DNA of 37,221 nucleotides from an uncultured Rhodospirillales bacterium (lineage in GTDB: Bacteria > Pseudomonadota > Alphaproteobacteria > Reyranellales > Reyranellaceae): positions 1 to 37,221 of the forward strand of contig CAMFJT010000025.1 of NCBI GenBank assembly GCA_945957125.1, read 5' to 3'. The notes below the pieces were generated by a model, which was not told where the DNA came from, did not search any database, and saw only the letters and a program-made list of their open reading frames with translations. Positions 1-9,556 of the stretch are shown here, piece by piece; the first letter of the stretch is position 1, and each line of letters starts with the position of its first letter. The position numbers were made by a program, and so were the translations under genes.

Positions 1-362
1 TGGCCTACATCATGATCAGCCACGATCTCGGCGTGGTCGAGCATGTCAGCGACCGGGTGGCGGTGATGTATCTCGGCCGCATCGTCGAGCAGGGCGGCTG
101 GCGGGAGATCTTCGAGAACCCGCGCCATCCCTACACGCGCGCCCTGATCGCCGCGATCCCCGACCCGTTCAACCGCACCGCCGTTGCGGCACGGGACAAG
201 GCGAAAGGCGAGATCGCCAGCGCCCTGAACCCGCCGCCCGGCTGCCACTTCAACCCGCGCTGCCCCCTCAAGGCCGACCGCTGCGTCACCGAGGTCCCGA
301 CCCTGGAACCGGTCACTCCCGACCACCGCGCCGCTTGCCACTTCCGCGATATAGCCGGGTAG
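1..362 (+). CDS. Oligopeptide/dipeptide ABC transporter ATP-binding protein, C-terminal fragment
   Basis: Only the last ~119 codons are present; the gene is cut by the window's left edge (first whole codon at base 3). The visible part begins just after Walker B with the H-loop region ([21 protein letters not shown]) and continues with the RIVEQG and HPYTRAL segments. It ends in the Opp/Dpp-type C-terminal extension, recognisable by [15 protein letters not shown]. In this family (DppD/DppF, OppD/OppF) that extension is characteristic of peptide, nickel or glutathione importers, where the ATPase drives uptake on the cytoplasmic face of the membrane. The DppF/OppF-like second ATPase is the likelier identity because it would be the last gene of such an operon, and an unrelated gene follows. 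The substrate cannot be told from this fragment. Confidence 0.93.
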   Translation, partial: AYIMISHDLGVVEHVSDRVAVMYLGRIVEQGGWREIFENPRHPYTRALIAAIPDPFNRTAVAARDKAKGEIASALNPPPGCHFNPRCPLKADRCVTEVPTLEPVTPDHRAACHFRDIAG

Positions 363-409
363 CAGGCTCTGAGCGCTTGTGAGTTTCCAGCCGATTTGAT
401 GTCATGCCT

Positions 410-500
410 GCTGGGAGCGCGGCTCTCCAGAGCCGCTCTTCCTTCGGCTTGCCCCATCCCTCGAGCGGCTCTGGAGGCTCTGGAGAGCCGCGCTCCCAGC
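410..500. repeat. Palindromic repeat family A, copy 1
   Basis: A 23-base left arm (410-432, starting GCTGGGAGCGCGGCTCTCCA) is matched perfectly by its reverse complement at 478-500. A second, inner pair (AGAGCCGCTC at 429-438 with GAGCGGCTCT at 463-472) competes with it, because this copy has an extra ~9-base duplication in the right half. The asymmetric centre contains CTTCGGCTTG, which gives the element an orientation. It fills most of the 163-base gap between the ABC ATPase and the cyclase gene. Related copies lie at 1757-1838 and 16048-16128. It could form a strong RNA hairpin or a DNA cruciform; no encoded mobility function is visible. Confidence 0.9.
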
Positions 501-525
501 GTTACCTAGCGGAGCTCGCATCACC

Positions 526-1743
526 ATGGACCAAGCCGACATCGAGCGCCTGATCGACTGGGTCGTCCGGCGCGGGCTCGAAGGGATGGATGCGGCGGAG
601 CTGCTGCGGCGGTTCTGCGAGAAATGCGGCGCGCTCGGGCTGCCGGTCAATCGGGCGCTGATGGTGATCGACACGCTGCATCCGGTGCACGAGGGCCGGT
701 TGTTCCGCTGGCGCAACGACGGGCTGGAAGACGACGCGCCGATGCGCGAATACGGGCCGACCACCGAGGGCGAGGCGGCGCAGTCGTGGCAGCGCAGCCC
801 GTTCTTCCATCTGCTGCGGAACGGCGGGGAGGAGCTGCGGCGGCGGATCGGCTTCGGCGAGGCGCCGGACTTCCTGATCATCCAGGAGATGAAGGACGCC
901 GGCCACACCGACTACGTGCTGTTCGTCCATCGTTTTGCTGCCGAAGGCACGATCGGCGAGATGGATTGCTTCTACTCGGCCTGGTCGACGCGGCATCCGG
1001 ACGGGTTCAGCGACGGCAACATCGCCGCGTTGCGCCGGCTGGTGCCCGCGCTCGGCCTCGCCGTGAAAAGCGCGTCGCTGGCGCAGATCGCCGGCACTCT
1101 GGTCGACGTCTATCTCGGCCGCGATGCCGGCCAGCGCGTGCTGCGCGGGCGCATACAGCGCGGCGTCGCCGACCGCATCGAGGCGGTGCTGTGGTTCTCC
1201 GACCTGCGCAGCTTCACGACGATCACCGACACCGCGCGGCCGAACGAGATCATCCCGCTGCTCAACGACTACGCCGACGCCGTGATCAGCGCCATCCAGG
1301 ATGCCGGCGGCGACGTGCTGAAGCTGATCGGCGACGGCACGCTCGCGATCTTCCGCGCCGACGATCCGGCCGCCGCCTGCGCCGCCGCGCTCGCGGCCGA
1401 AGCCGACATGCGCCGGCGCGTGCACGATCTCAACGAGCGGCGCAAGGCGGCCGAGCGACCGGCTACCTCGGTCTATGTCGGCCTGCATATCGGCGAGGTC
1501 TTCTACGGCAATATCGGCAGCGTCGACCGGCTCGACTTCACGGTCGTCGGGCCGGCGGTGAACGAGACCAGCCGCATCGCCTCGATGTGCCGCTCGGTCG
1601 ACCGGCCGTTGCTGATCTCCTCGGATTTCGCCGGCACGCTGCCGGCGGCGGCGCGCGCCACGCTGGTGTCCGTCGGTCGCTTCGCCCTGCGCGGCGTCGG
1701 CCGCGCCAAGGAGCTGTTCACGCTCGATCCCGAGAGCCTGTGA
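526..1743 (+). CDS. Class III adenylate/guanylate cyclase
   Basis: 405 residues. The C-terminal half (about 215-400) is a class III nucleotide cyclase homology domain. The first metal aspartate is D226 in FSDLRSFT. LKLIGDG gives the purine-binding lysine K266 and the second metal aspartate D270. D337 in RLDFTVVG is the usual partner for adenine recognition, and VNETSR supplies the transition-state pair N346/R350. With Lys and Asp both present, ATP to cAMP is the likely reaction. The first ~210 residues match no domain I can name. No membrane segment or signal peptide is evident, so it is probably cytosolic with an N-terminal sensory region. The ATG at 526 has a GGAG about 15 bases upstream, slightly far. 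No functional link to either neighbour is seen; the gene is bracketed by two repeat A copies. Confidence 0.93.
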   Translation: MDQADIERLIDWVVRRGLEGMDAAELLRRFCEKCGALGLPVNRALMVIDTLHPVHEGRLFRWRNDGLEDDAPMREYGPTTEGEAAQSWQRSPFFHLLRNGGEELRRRIGFGEAPDFLIIQEMKDAGHTDYVLFVHRFAAEGTIGEMDCFYSAWSTRHPDGFSDGNIAALRRLVPALGLAVKSASLAQIAGTLVDVYLGRDAGQRVLRGRIQRGVADRIEAVLWFSDLRSFTTITDTARPNEIIPLLNDYADAVISAIQDAGGDVLKLIGDGTLAIFRADDPAAACAAALAAEADMRRRVHDLNERRKAAERPATSVYVGLHIGEVFYGNIGSVDRLDFTVVGPAVNETSRIASMCRSVDRPLLISSDFAGTLPAAARATLVSVGRFALRGVGRAKELFTLDPESL

Positions 1744-1756
1744 CGGGCGATCGCTT

Positions 1757-1838
1757 GCTGGGAGCGCGGCTCTCCAGAGCCGCTCTTTCTTCGGCTTGCG
1801 ACGTTCCATGAGCGCCTCTGGAGAGCCGCGCTCCCAGC
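1757..1838. repeat. Palindromic repeat family A, copy 2
   Basis: The same 23-base left arm as copy 1 (1757-1779) pairs perfectly with 1816-1838. The central loop again begins with the CTTCGGCTTG-type sequence, so this copy has the same orientation as copy 1. It begins 13 bases after the cyclase stop codon and occupies the intergenic space before the ABC importer. It may act as a transcription terminator or 3'-end stabiliser for the cyclase mRNA, although there is no clear U-tract. Confidence 0.9.
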
Positions 1839-1964
1839 CGCGGTCCGGCGCTTCGCTCCACCCGTAAAAATTAAACAACCCGGCTTGCGCGCGGTCCCGG
1901 GCGCTGCGTACGATGCGTGCAAATAAGCGCTGTCCAAAGAGGCAGCCGTCATCGGGAGGAAAAT

Positions 1965-3290
1965 ATGGCGAATACGAAGCGTCGCAGCGTGATCAAGCTT
2001 GCCGGCAGCGCGGCTGCCGTGGCGTCGACCGGCATGGCCGGCATCCTGGCCAGCGGCCGAACGCCCGCCTATGCACAGACGAAGACCGTGCACTGGCTGC
2101 GCTGGGTCGACTTCGTGCCCGCCTCGGACCAGCTCATGACCAAGGTGCTGATGCCCGAGGCCGAGAAGGACCTCGGCATCAAGATCAAGTTCGAGACGGT
2201 CAACGGCAACGACCTGCAGCCGCGCGCGACGGCGGCAATCCAGTCGGGCTCCGGCCCCGACCTGATCCAGGCGTTCAACAACAACACCTACATCTACGCC
2301 AACAGCGTGGTCGACCTCACCGACCTCGCCGAGGAGCTCGGCAAGCGCGAGGGCGGCATCTACAAGTACTGCCGCGCGTTCGCCAGCGACGGCAAGATGT
2401 TCATGAGCATGCCCTGGGCGGTGATCGGCGGCATGATCGCCTACCGCAAGTCGTGGTTCGACGAAGTCGGCGTCACCTCCTTTCCCAAGACGTGGGTCGA
2501 GTACCGCGAGGCGGCCAAGAAGCTGAAGGCCAAGGGCCATCCGATCGGCCAGACGCTCGGCCACACCTTCGGCGACGCGCCGACCTTCACCTATCCCTAC
2601 CTGTGGTCGTGGGGCGGCAAGGAGGTCGAGGCCGACGGCAAGACAGTGGCGCTCAACTCCAAGGAGACGGTCGAATCGGTCAAGTTCCTGCAGGGCTTCT
2701 GGAAGGACGGCTGCGACGAGGGCGCGCTCGCGTGGGACGACACCAACAACAACCGCGCCTTCCTGTCGCAAACCATCTCGGCCACGCTGAACGGCGCCTC
2801 GATCTACATCGAGACCCTGCGCAAGCCCGATCAGTACCAGACTGAAAAGGGCACGCCGATGAACAAGGACATCCTGCACGCGCCGCTGCCGGCGGGCCCG
2901 GCCGGACAGTTCGGCATGCATCTCAACCAGTCCGACATGCTGATGAAATATTCCAAGAACCAGGATGCCGCGAAGGAATTCCTGAAGTGGATCCACGCCG
3001 AGAAGAACTACGAGCGCTGGTTCGTCTCGCAGAAGGGCTTCGCGACGCCGCCGACCGCCCGGTGGGAGACGCACAAGGTGTGGGACGAGGATCCGGTGAT
3101 GGCGCCGTTCAAGGTCGCCGCCAAGCTCGGCCAGACGCCGGGCTATGCCGGGCTGCCCAACCAGAAGGCCGCCGAGGCGCTGTCGAAATACATCATCACC
3201 GACATGTACGCGAAGGCCGCGCAGGGCATGGCGCCCGAAGAGGCCGTCAAGTGGGCCGAGAGCGAGCTGAAGAAGATCTACTCGGCGTGA
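1965..3290 (+). CDS. ABC transporter extracellular solute-binding protein (family 1, sugar type), Tat-exported
   Basis: 441 residues from the ATG at 1965, chosen because GGGAGGA lies just upstream and because the product then begins with a twin-arginine signal (KRRSVIKLAG, hydrophobic stretch, cleavage near AYAQT). An in-frame ATG at 1917 would add 16 residues in front of this signal and is unlikely. The mature protein has the hallmarks of family 1 binding proteins, with a SGSGPDLIQAFNN segment near residue 105 and a C-terminal EEAVKWAESELKKIY helix. It captures a sugar, polyol or glycerophosphodiester-like solute in the periplasm. It is the first gene of a four-gene importer (binding protein, two permeases, ATPase). 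The exact substrate cannot be read from sequence. Confidence 0.93.
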   Translation: MANTKRRSVIKLAGSAAAVASTGMAGILASGRTPAYAQTKTVHWLRWVDFVPASDQLMTKVLMPEAEKDLGIKIKFETVNGNDLQPRATAAIQSGSGPDLIQAFNNNTYIYANSVVDLTDLAEELGKREGGIYKYCRAFASDGKMFMSMPWAVIGGMIAYRKSWFDEVGVTSFPKTWVEYREAAKKLKAKGHPIGQTLGHTFGDAPTFTYPYLWSWGGKEVEADGKTVALNSKETVESVKFLQGFWKDGCDEGALAWDDTNNNRAFLSQTISATLNGASIYIETLRKPDQYQTEKGTPMNKDILHAPLPAGPAGQFGMHLNQSDMLMKYSKNQDAAKEFLKWIHAEKNYERWFVSQKGFATPPTARWETHKVWDEDPVMAPFKVAAKLGQTPGYAGLPNQKAAEALSKYIITDMYAKAAQGMAPEEAVKWAESELKKIYSA

Positions 3291-3336
3291 AGCGGTCCGC
3301 GATCGCGGTTCCCTGAGGAAGACGGGCAGGTAGGCC

Positions 3337-4266
3337 ATGGCGGTGACTGCATTGGGAAGCACGGAGGTCGTTCGGCCTTCCGTGCGCCGGCGCAGGCTCG
3401 AGGACGAGCGCTGGCTCGCCCTCGTCCTGCTGATGCCGACGGCGATCCTGCTCGGCCTGTTCATCGCCTACCCATTCTTCGAGGGCGTGATGCTGTCGCT
3501 CAGCAGCGCGCGGGTCGGCGATCCGGGCGAGTTCGTCTGGTTCAAGAACTTCGTGAAGCTGTGGCACGACAGCATCTTCTGGACGGCCGTCTGGAACACC
3601 TTCTGGTACACGGCCGTCACGACGGTGTTCAAGCTGGGGCTCGGCCTGTGGCTGGCGCTGCTGCTCAACCGCCACTTCCGTGGCAAGGCGATCGTGCGCG
3701 CCTTCGTGCTGCTGCCCTTCATCATCCCGACCGTGCTGTCTACTTTCGCATGGAAGTGGATGTTCGATCCGACCTTCAGCGTGATCAACTGGTCGCTGTT
3801 CAAGCTCGGCCTGATCAGCGCGCGCATCAACTGGTTGGGCGACGCCGATCTCGCCATGACCTCGATCATGATCGTGAACATCTGGCGCGGCGTGCCGTTC
3901 TTCGCCATCAGCCTGCTGGCCGGCCTGCAGACCATCAGCCCCGAGCTGAACGAGGCCGCCGCGATCGACGGGGCACGGCCGTGGAACCGCTTCTGGTACG
4001 TCACCTGGCCATTGCTGCTGCCGGTCACCATGGTGGTGATGCTGTTCTCGGTGATCCAGACTTTCGCCGACTTCCAGCTCGTCTACGTCATGACCGGAGG
4101 CGGGCCGGCCAACGCCACCCATCTGTTCGCCACCTACGCCTACCAGATCGGCATCGTCTCCGGCCTGCTGTCGGAGGGCGCGGCGGTCTCGCTCGCGATG
4201 TTCCCGTTCCTGTTCGTCATCGTGGTCGCGCAGCTCCTCTATATCCGCCGCGTGGAGGTCCGCTGA
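3337..4266 (+). CDS. ABC sugar-type permease, MalF/UgpA-like subunit
   Basis: 309 residues with about six hydrophobic membrane segments; the first (LALVLLMPTAILLGLFIAYP) starts near residue 27. The cytoplasmic coupling loop EAAAIDGARPWNRFW (206-220) is the EAA motif that contacts the ATPase. Family membership is CUT1 (MalF/UgpA/LacF type). The start is 46 bases after the binding-protein stop, and the stop is directly followed by the next permease ATG, leaving one base between. The two permeases should form a heterodimeric channel in the inner membrane for the solute delivered by the 1965-3290 protein. Confidence 0.93.
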   Translation: MAVTALGSTEVVRPSVRRRRLEDERWLALVLLMPTAILLGLFIAYPFFEGVMLSLSSARVGDPGEFVWFKNFVKLWHDSIFWTAVWNTFWYTAVTTVFKLGLGLWLALLLNRHFRGKAIVRAFVLLPFIIPTVLSTFAWKWMFDPTFSVINWSLFKLGLISARINWLGDADLAMTSIMIVNIWRGVPFFAISLLAGLQTISPELNEAAAIDGARPWNRFWYVTWPLLLPVTMVVMLFSVIQTFADFQLVYVMTGGGPANATHLFATYAYQIGIVSGLLSEGAAVSLAMFPFLFVIVVAQLLYIRRVEVR

Positions 4267-4267
4267 C

Positions 4268-5119
4268 ATGATCGAGGGGGCCCTCTGGCGGCGCTGGGCG
4301 TTCAGCTACCTGCCGCTCATCCTGTTCGTCGTCGTGCTGCTCTTCCCGTTCTACTGGATGATCATCACGACCTTCCGGCCCGACGGCGAGCTCTACCGGC
4401 CGTGGAACGCGCCCAACAACATGCCGTTCTGGACGACCAAGCCGACGCTCGAGCACATCATCTACCTGTTCGAGGAGACGAGCTTCGCGCGCTGGATGTT
4501 CAACACCATGTTCATCGCCGCGATCTCGACCCTGATCTCGCTGTTCTGCGGCGTGCTGGCGGGCTACGCGCTGGCGCGGCTCAACTTCCCCTGGGCGGGC
4601 AGCCTCGGCACGCTGATCTTCATCACCTACCTGGTGCCGCAGACGCTGCTGTTCATCCCGCTGGCCGAGATCATCCGCGACTTCCGGCTGGGCGACACGC
4701 CGTGGTCGCTGATCCTCACCTACCCGACCTTCCTGATCCCGTTCTGCACCTGGCTGATGATGGGCTACTTCAAGGCCATCCCGAAAGAGCTCGAGGAGTG
4801 CGCGCGCATCGACGGCGCCTCGCGCTGGAAGGCGATGGCTTACATCATCATCCCGATCGCGGTGCCCGGCATCCTGTCTTCGGGCATCATCGCCTTCACC
4901 CTCTCCTGGAACGAATTCATCTACGCCCTCGTCTTCCTGTCCTCGCCGGACCAGAAGACGGTGGCGGTCGGCGTCACCTCGGAGCTGATCCGCGGCGACG
5001 TGTTCTTCTGGGGCTCGCTGATGGCCGGCGCCCTGCTCGGCTCGGTGCCGGTGGCGATCGTCTACTCGTTCTTCGTCGAGCACTACGTCTCGGGCCTCAC
5101 CGGCTCGGTCAAGGGATAG
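4268..5119 (+). CDS. ABC sugar-type permease, MalG/UgpE-like subunit
   Basis: 283 residues with an N-terminal membrane segment ([19 protein letters not shown]) and about five more. The coupling motif [15 protein letters not shown] lies at 176-190, and the C-terminal part resembles MalG/UgpE. It is the second half of the importer's channel. The ATG starts one base after the preceding stop, which indicates translational coupling and a fixed 1:1 partnership with the upstream permease. Confidence 0.93.
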   Translation: MIEGALWRRWAFSYLPLILFVVVLLFPFYWMIITTFRPDGELYRPWNAPNNMPFWTTKPTLEHIIYLFEETSFARWMFNTMFIAAISTLISLFCGVLAGYALARLNFPWAGSLGTLIFITYLVPQTLLFIPLAEIIRDFRLGDTPWSLILTYPTFLIPFCTWLMMGYFKAIPKELEECARIDGASRWKAMAYIIIPIAVPGILSSGIIAFTLSWNEFIYALVFLSSPDQKTVAVGVTSELIRGDVFFWGSLMAGALLGSVPVAIVYSFFVEHYVSGLTGSVKG

Positions 5120-5124
5120 AGATC

Positions 5125-6216
<1,092 letters not shown>

Positions 6217-6233
6217 GGTTAATTCCGTCCCGG

Positions 6234-6302
6234 CTTGCCGGACCGCGGGCGTCTCGCCCGCTCATGGTCATGAGGCGGGCGGGACGCCCACGGTCCGGCA
6301 AG
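6234..6302. repeat. Palindromic element C between convergent genes (likely bidirectional terminator)
   Basis: Two 28-base arms (6234-6261 and 6275-6302) are reverse complements with only two mismatches, both compatible with G-U pairing. The 13-base centre (TCATGGTCATGAG) is itself nearly palindromic, so almost the whole 69 bases fold. The element lies between the stop of the plus-strand ATPase (6216) and the stop of the minus-strand oxidoreductase (6314). That is a natural place for a terminator serving both. There is no U-run, so a repeat element that has been co-opted is also possible. No second copy was found in the window. Confidence 0.85.
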
Positions 6303-6313
6303 AGCGGCAAGCG

Positions 6314-7297
6314 TCAGGTGGCGATCACGATCTTGCCCAGATGGGCGTTGGCGCGCATGTGGGCGTAGGCGTCGGCGATCCGGTCGAGCGCGAAGACGCG
6401 GTCGATCGGCAGCTTGACCTGGCCTGCCGTCACGGCCGGCCAGATGTCGGCGACCATCAGCCGGATGATGGTCTCGATCTCCTCGACCGAGCGGGTGCGG
6501 AACGTCACGCCGATGAAGCTGATGCGCTTGCGGCTGTGCAGGTCGAGGTCGATCTCGCCCTTGAGCCCGGCCATGCGGCCGACATCGACGATGCGGCCGG
6601 TCACGGCGGCGGCTTCCATGTTCTGGTTGACGACGGGGCCGCCCAGCATGTCGATCACGAGGTCGGCGCCCTTGCCGCCGGTCGCCTCGGTCACGCGCGC
6701 CACCACGTCGTCGGTCTTCGAATTGACGCCGAGATCGAGGCCCCACTGCTTCAGCGTCGCGAGCTTGGCGTCGGACGTCGACGTGCCGATCACCGGCCTT
6801 GCGCCCTTGAGCCGGGCGATCTGGAAGGCGGCGATGCCGACGCCCGAGGTCACGCCCTGCACCAGCACGGATTCGCCAGCCCGAAGCCGGCCGTTGGTGA
6901 CCACCGCATCGTGCATGGTCATGAAGGCGACCGGTGCCGTCGCCGCCTCTTCCCACGAGAAGGTCGCCGGCACCGGGATCAGCAGCCGGTGATCGATCCG
7001 CGCAAACTCGGCGAAGGCGCCCTGCCCCATTGCCATGACCCGGTCTCCGGCCTTCACACCGGAGACGCCGGTGCCGACTTCCACGACTTCCCCCGCGAAC
7101 TCCAGCCCCGCGACCGGCGCGGCGAGCGCCGTGCCCGCGCCCCTGAAGTGCCCGACGGCCATCGCGAGGTCGGCGCGATTGGCGCCGGCCGCCCGCACGC
7201 GGACGACCACCTCGCTCTCGCCCGGCGCTGGCTTGGGCACCTCTTCCACTTCCAGACGCTTGCCGTCCGCATCCTGGATGACCACCGCCGCCCGCAT
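6314..7297 (-). CDS. Quinone oxidoreductase-like (zinc-independent MDR) NADPH reductase
   Basis: 327 residues starting at the ATG whose complement is 7295-7297, preceded by a GAGGAGAG ribosome-binding site; the longer reading to 7348 overlaps the next gene and lacks one. The N-terminal GroES-like half includes the VAGLEFAGEVVEVGTGV segment. The Rossmann half carries VLVQGVTSGVGIAAFQIA around residue 145, the nucleotide-binding AxxGVG-type motif of quinone oxidoreductases. The catalytic zinc ligands of classical alcohol dehydrogenases are not evident. It should reduce quinones or enones with NADPH in the cytosol. It is the last gene of a five-gene minus-strand unit starting at 10505, 20 bases after the lipocalin-like gene. 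Confidence 0.9.
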   Translation of the reverse strand: MRAAVVIQDADGKRLEVEEVPKPAPGESEVVVRVRAAGANRADLAMAVGHFRGAGTALAAPVAGLEFAGEVVEVGTGVSGVKAGDRVMAMGQGAFAEFARIDHRLLIPVPATFSWEEAATAPVAFMTMHDAVVTNGRLRAGESVLVQGVTSGVGIAAFQIARLKGARPVIGTSTSDAKLATLKQWGLDLGVNSKTDDVVARVTEATGGKGADLVIDMLGGPVVNQNMEAAAVTGRIVDVGRMAGLKGEIDLDLHSRKRISFIGVTFRTRSVEEIETIIRLMVADIWPAVTAGQVKLPIDRVFALDRIADAYAHMRANAHLGKIVIAT

Positions 7298-7317
7298 CGG
7301 TCCTCTCCTCCTCGAGA

Positions 7318-7779
7318 TCAGCCGTAGACCACCGGGCAGCGCTGCCAATGCAGCACGCTGCGTCCCTGCTTGCCCGCCACCGTCATCGGCGGCGAGGCCA
7401 GCACCAGCACGTCACCCTTGAACTCATAGTGCCGCACGTTCACCGCGCCCTCCCAGTTGGGCAGCAGGGCGGAGACGATGCGGTGATTGACGATCCGTTT
7501 CGCCTCGTCGACGTCGTAAGTGCAGTAATACGCGACGTAACCGTTGAAGGCGGCGCGCACCTCGGCATCACTGCCGAAATCCTTCTGTGCCGCCGACGTC
7601 CGCGCCTGCGCGAATTTCGGCCGGCCCTTCTGCATCATCTGCCCGGTAAAGAAGCCCTCGCGCGTATAGGCGATCAGCCCCTCGGCATCGGCCCCCAGCG
7701 GATGCTCCACCGTGCCGTCGTCGAACTTCAATTCGAACGAACGCAGCCGGTAGCTGCCGACGAAATCGCGCGCGCTCAT
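7318..7779 (-). CDS. Lipocalin-like domain protein
   Basis: 153 residues. The opening FVGSYRLRSFELKFDDG and the following GLIAYTREGFFTGQMM match the small bacterial lipocalin-like family (Pfam Lipocalin_5 type), which consists of single beta-barrels of about 140-150 residues. There is no signal peptide, so it is probably cytosolic. Its ATG overlaps the stop of the upstream isomerase by four bases (ATGA), so the two are translationally coupled. The longer open frame to 8181 is antisense-like shadow and was not used. The ligand or reaction is unknown; members often accompany catabolic enzymes. Confidence 0.85.
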   Translation of the reverse strand: MSARDFVGSYRLRSFELKFDDGTVEHPLGADAEGLIAYTREGFFTGQMMQKGRPKFAQARTSAAQKDFGSDAEVRAAFNGYVAYYCTYDVDEAKRIVNHRIVSALLPNWEGAVNVRHYEFKGDVLVLASPPMTVAGKQGRSVLHWQRCPVVYG

Positions 7780-8564
7780 CGCGGCTTGCCGATGCCGAAC
7801 GGCGCGCCCCAGGCGAGCGAATCGAGCGTGTTGGTCGACGGCGTGTACTCGCAGCCGATCCAGCCCTGCCAGCCCTTGGCGTCGACCATGTCGAAATAGT
7901 GCTGCAGGTTCAGCTCGCCGACGCCGGGCTCGTGCCGCCCCGGCGGATTGCCGAGCTGCAGGTGGCCGATCCACGGCCAGGCCCGCTCGAGGTTGGCGCT
8001 GAGCGCGCCTTCCTCCATCTGGACGTGATAGGTGTCGAAGCAGAGCTTGAGGTTGTCGCGGCCGACCTCCTCGATCAGCCGGATGCCTTCGTCGAGCGTA
8101 TGGATGAAGAAGTCGGGGAAGCGCACGCTGCTCACCGGCTCGATCGGCAGGGTGAGGCCGGCCTTCTTCCCCTCGTCGCAAGCGTAGGCGAGGTTCTCCA
8201 CGCAGCGCGCCCAGGTCCGCTCGCGCGCTTCGGCCTTCGGCGTGGCGCCGATCGCGGGATGCAGCAGCTTCGTGCCGACCTCGGCGGCATAGTCGATGCC
8301 GCGCTTCACCGACTCGCGGAAGTCGGCTTCGCGGCCCGGCAGGCTGACGAGGCCGAGCTCGCCGGCCGCCCAGTCCTGCGGCGTCAGGATCTGGACCATC
8401 TCCAGGCCGTTGTCCTTCAGCCAGCGCGCCACGTCCTTCGCCTTCCAGGGGTAGGGATCGCCATGCTCGACGCCCTTGAAGCCGCAGCGCGCCGCCTGCA
8501 CGAAGCGCTCGGGCATGTCGAATTCCTTGAACATCCAGCGGATGTTCGCCTCGAAACGGGGCAT
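7776..8564 (-). CDS. hyi: Hydroxypyruvate isomerase family protein
   Basis: 262 residues with a TIM-barrel fold that closely parallels E. coli Hyi along its whole length. It begins MPRFEANIRWMF, then has CGFKGVEHGDPYPW, DWAAGELG and LPGREADFRESV. Likely metal and catalytic residues are E142 (IEPVSS), D177 (CFDTYH) and E239 (GCEYTPS). The family interconverts hydroxypyruvate and tartronate semialdehyde, or related short sugars such as erythrulose/otnI substrates. The start is the ATG complementing 8562-8564, with GAGAGGA upstream, 11 bases after the Bug protein stop. Together with two carboxylate-type binding proteins, this suggests use of a small hydroxy-acid; that is inference. Confidence 0.88.
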   Translation of the reverse strand: MPRFEANIRWMFKEFDMPERFVQAARCGFKGVEHGDPYPWKAKDVARWLKDNGLEMVQILTPQDWAAGELGLVSLPGREADFRESVKRGIDYAAEVGTKLLHPAIGATPKAEARERTWARCVENLAYACDEGKKAGLTLPIEPVSSVRFPDFFIHTLDEGIRLIEEVGRDNLKLCFDTYHVQMEEGALSANLERAWPWIGHLQLGNPPGRHEPGVGELNLQHYFDMVDAKGWQGWIGCEYTPSTNTLDSLAWGAPFGIGKPR

Positions 8565-8575
8565 CTCGATCCTCT

Positions 8576-9556
8576 CTACGCGTCTACCTTGATGTTGCCG
8601 CGCCGGACCACGTCGGCCCAGCGTGTCGTCTCGGCCTCGACGAAGGCGGTGAATTCGGCGCGCGACTGCGGCTGGATGTCGATCGCCAGCGGCTCCATGC
8701 GACGGCGCGCCTCTTCGTCCTTCAACGCCTCGACCAGCGCGGCATGGAGGCGGTCGAGCACGGCCGGCGGCGTGGCGGCGGGCCCGAACAGGCCGGCCCA
8801 ACCCGTGACGACGAAGCCCGCGAACCCTTGCTCGACCATGGTCGGCACGTCGGGCAACAGGGGCGAGCGCTGCGCGCCGGTCTGGGCGATCGCGCGGATG
8901 CGGCCGGCCTTGACCTGCGGCAGGGCCGAGGGCGCGTTGTCGAACATCATCTGGATCTGGCCCGACACGAGATCGGCCAGTGCCGGCGCGCTGCCCTTGT
9001 ACGGCACGTGCTGGAGGTCGATTCCGGCGGCGAGCTTCAGCATCTCGCCGCACATATGCAGCGTACTGCCCGACCCGGACGAGCCGAAATTCACCTTGCC
9101 CGGATGCGCCTTGGCGTAGGCGACCAGCTCGGCAACCGTCTCGACGGGCAGCGAGCCGGTGACCGAGAGGACGTTGGGCACCGAGCCGACGAGCGACAGC
9201 GGCGCGAAATCCCGGCGATGATCGTACGGCAGGTTGGGATAGAGACTGGCATTGATGGCGTTGGTCGAGATCGTGCCGAGCAGCAGCGTGTAGCCGTCGG
9301 GTGCCGACTTCGCCACGAGGTCGGCGCCGAGCCCGCCCGCCGCGCCCGGCTTGTTGTCGATCACCACCGGCTGACCGAGCCGGTCGCTCATGCGCGGCGC
9401 GATCGCCCGCGCCATGATGTCGGGCGCGCCGCCGGCCGGAAACGGCACGACGAGACGGATCGGCCGTGCCGGAAATTCCTGCGCCCGCACCGGCGCGGCC
9501 GAAAGGATCAGTGCGCCGGCGACGAACGCGCGTCTAGTTGATCTTGATGTCGGCAT
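8576..9556 (-). CDS. Tripartite tricarboxylate (Bug/TctC) family substrate-binding protein
   Basis: 326 residues from the ATG complementing 9554-9556. This start puts a signal peptide (STRRAFVAGALILSAAPVRA) at the N-terminus and overlaps the previous gene by 23 bases. Family features follow the signal: FPARPIRLVVPFPAGGAPD, VIDNKPGAAGGLGAD, APDGYTLLLG and HVPYKGSAPA. Bug proteins are periplasmic receptors for carboxylates and similar small anions, normally delivering to TctAB membrane subunits. No TctA or TctB gene is in the window, which is common for the large Bug families of some proteobacteria. It lies directly upstream of the hydroxypyruvate isomerase gene in the same unit. Confidence 0.93.
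   Translation of the reverse strand: MPTSRSTRRAFVAGALILSAAPVRAQEFPARPIRLVVPFPAGGAPDIMARAIAPRMSDRLGQPVVIDNKPGAAGGLGADLVAKSAPDGYTLLLGTISTNAINASLYPNLPYDHRRDFAPLSLVGSVPNVLSVTGSLPVETVAELVAYAKAHPGKVNFGSSGSGSTLHMCGEMLKLAAGIDLQHVPYKGSAPALADLVSGQIQMMFDNAPSALPQVKAGRIRAIAQTGAQRSPLLPDVPTMVEQGFAGFVVTGWAGLFGPAATPPAVLDRLHAALVEALKDEEARRRMEPLAIDIQPQSRAEFTAFVEAETTRWADVVRRGNIKVDA

Noticed and set aside
410..500. Repeat A as an intrinsic terminator
   Set aside because: The stem is strong but no U-tract follows, and another copy occurs in the middle of an operon. A dispersed repeat is the better description.
4402..5124. N-terminal extension of the UgpC-like ATPase frame
   Set aside because: It overlaps the MalG-like permease in another frame and has low-complexity shadow composition. 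The ATPase has a normal start at 5125.
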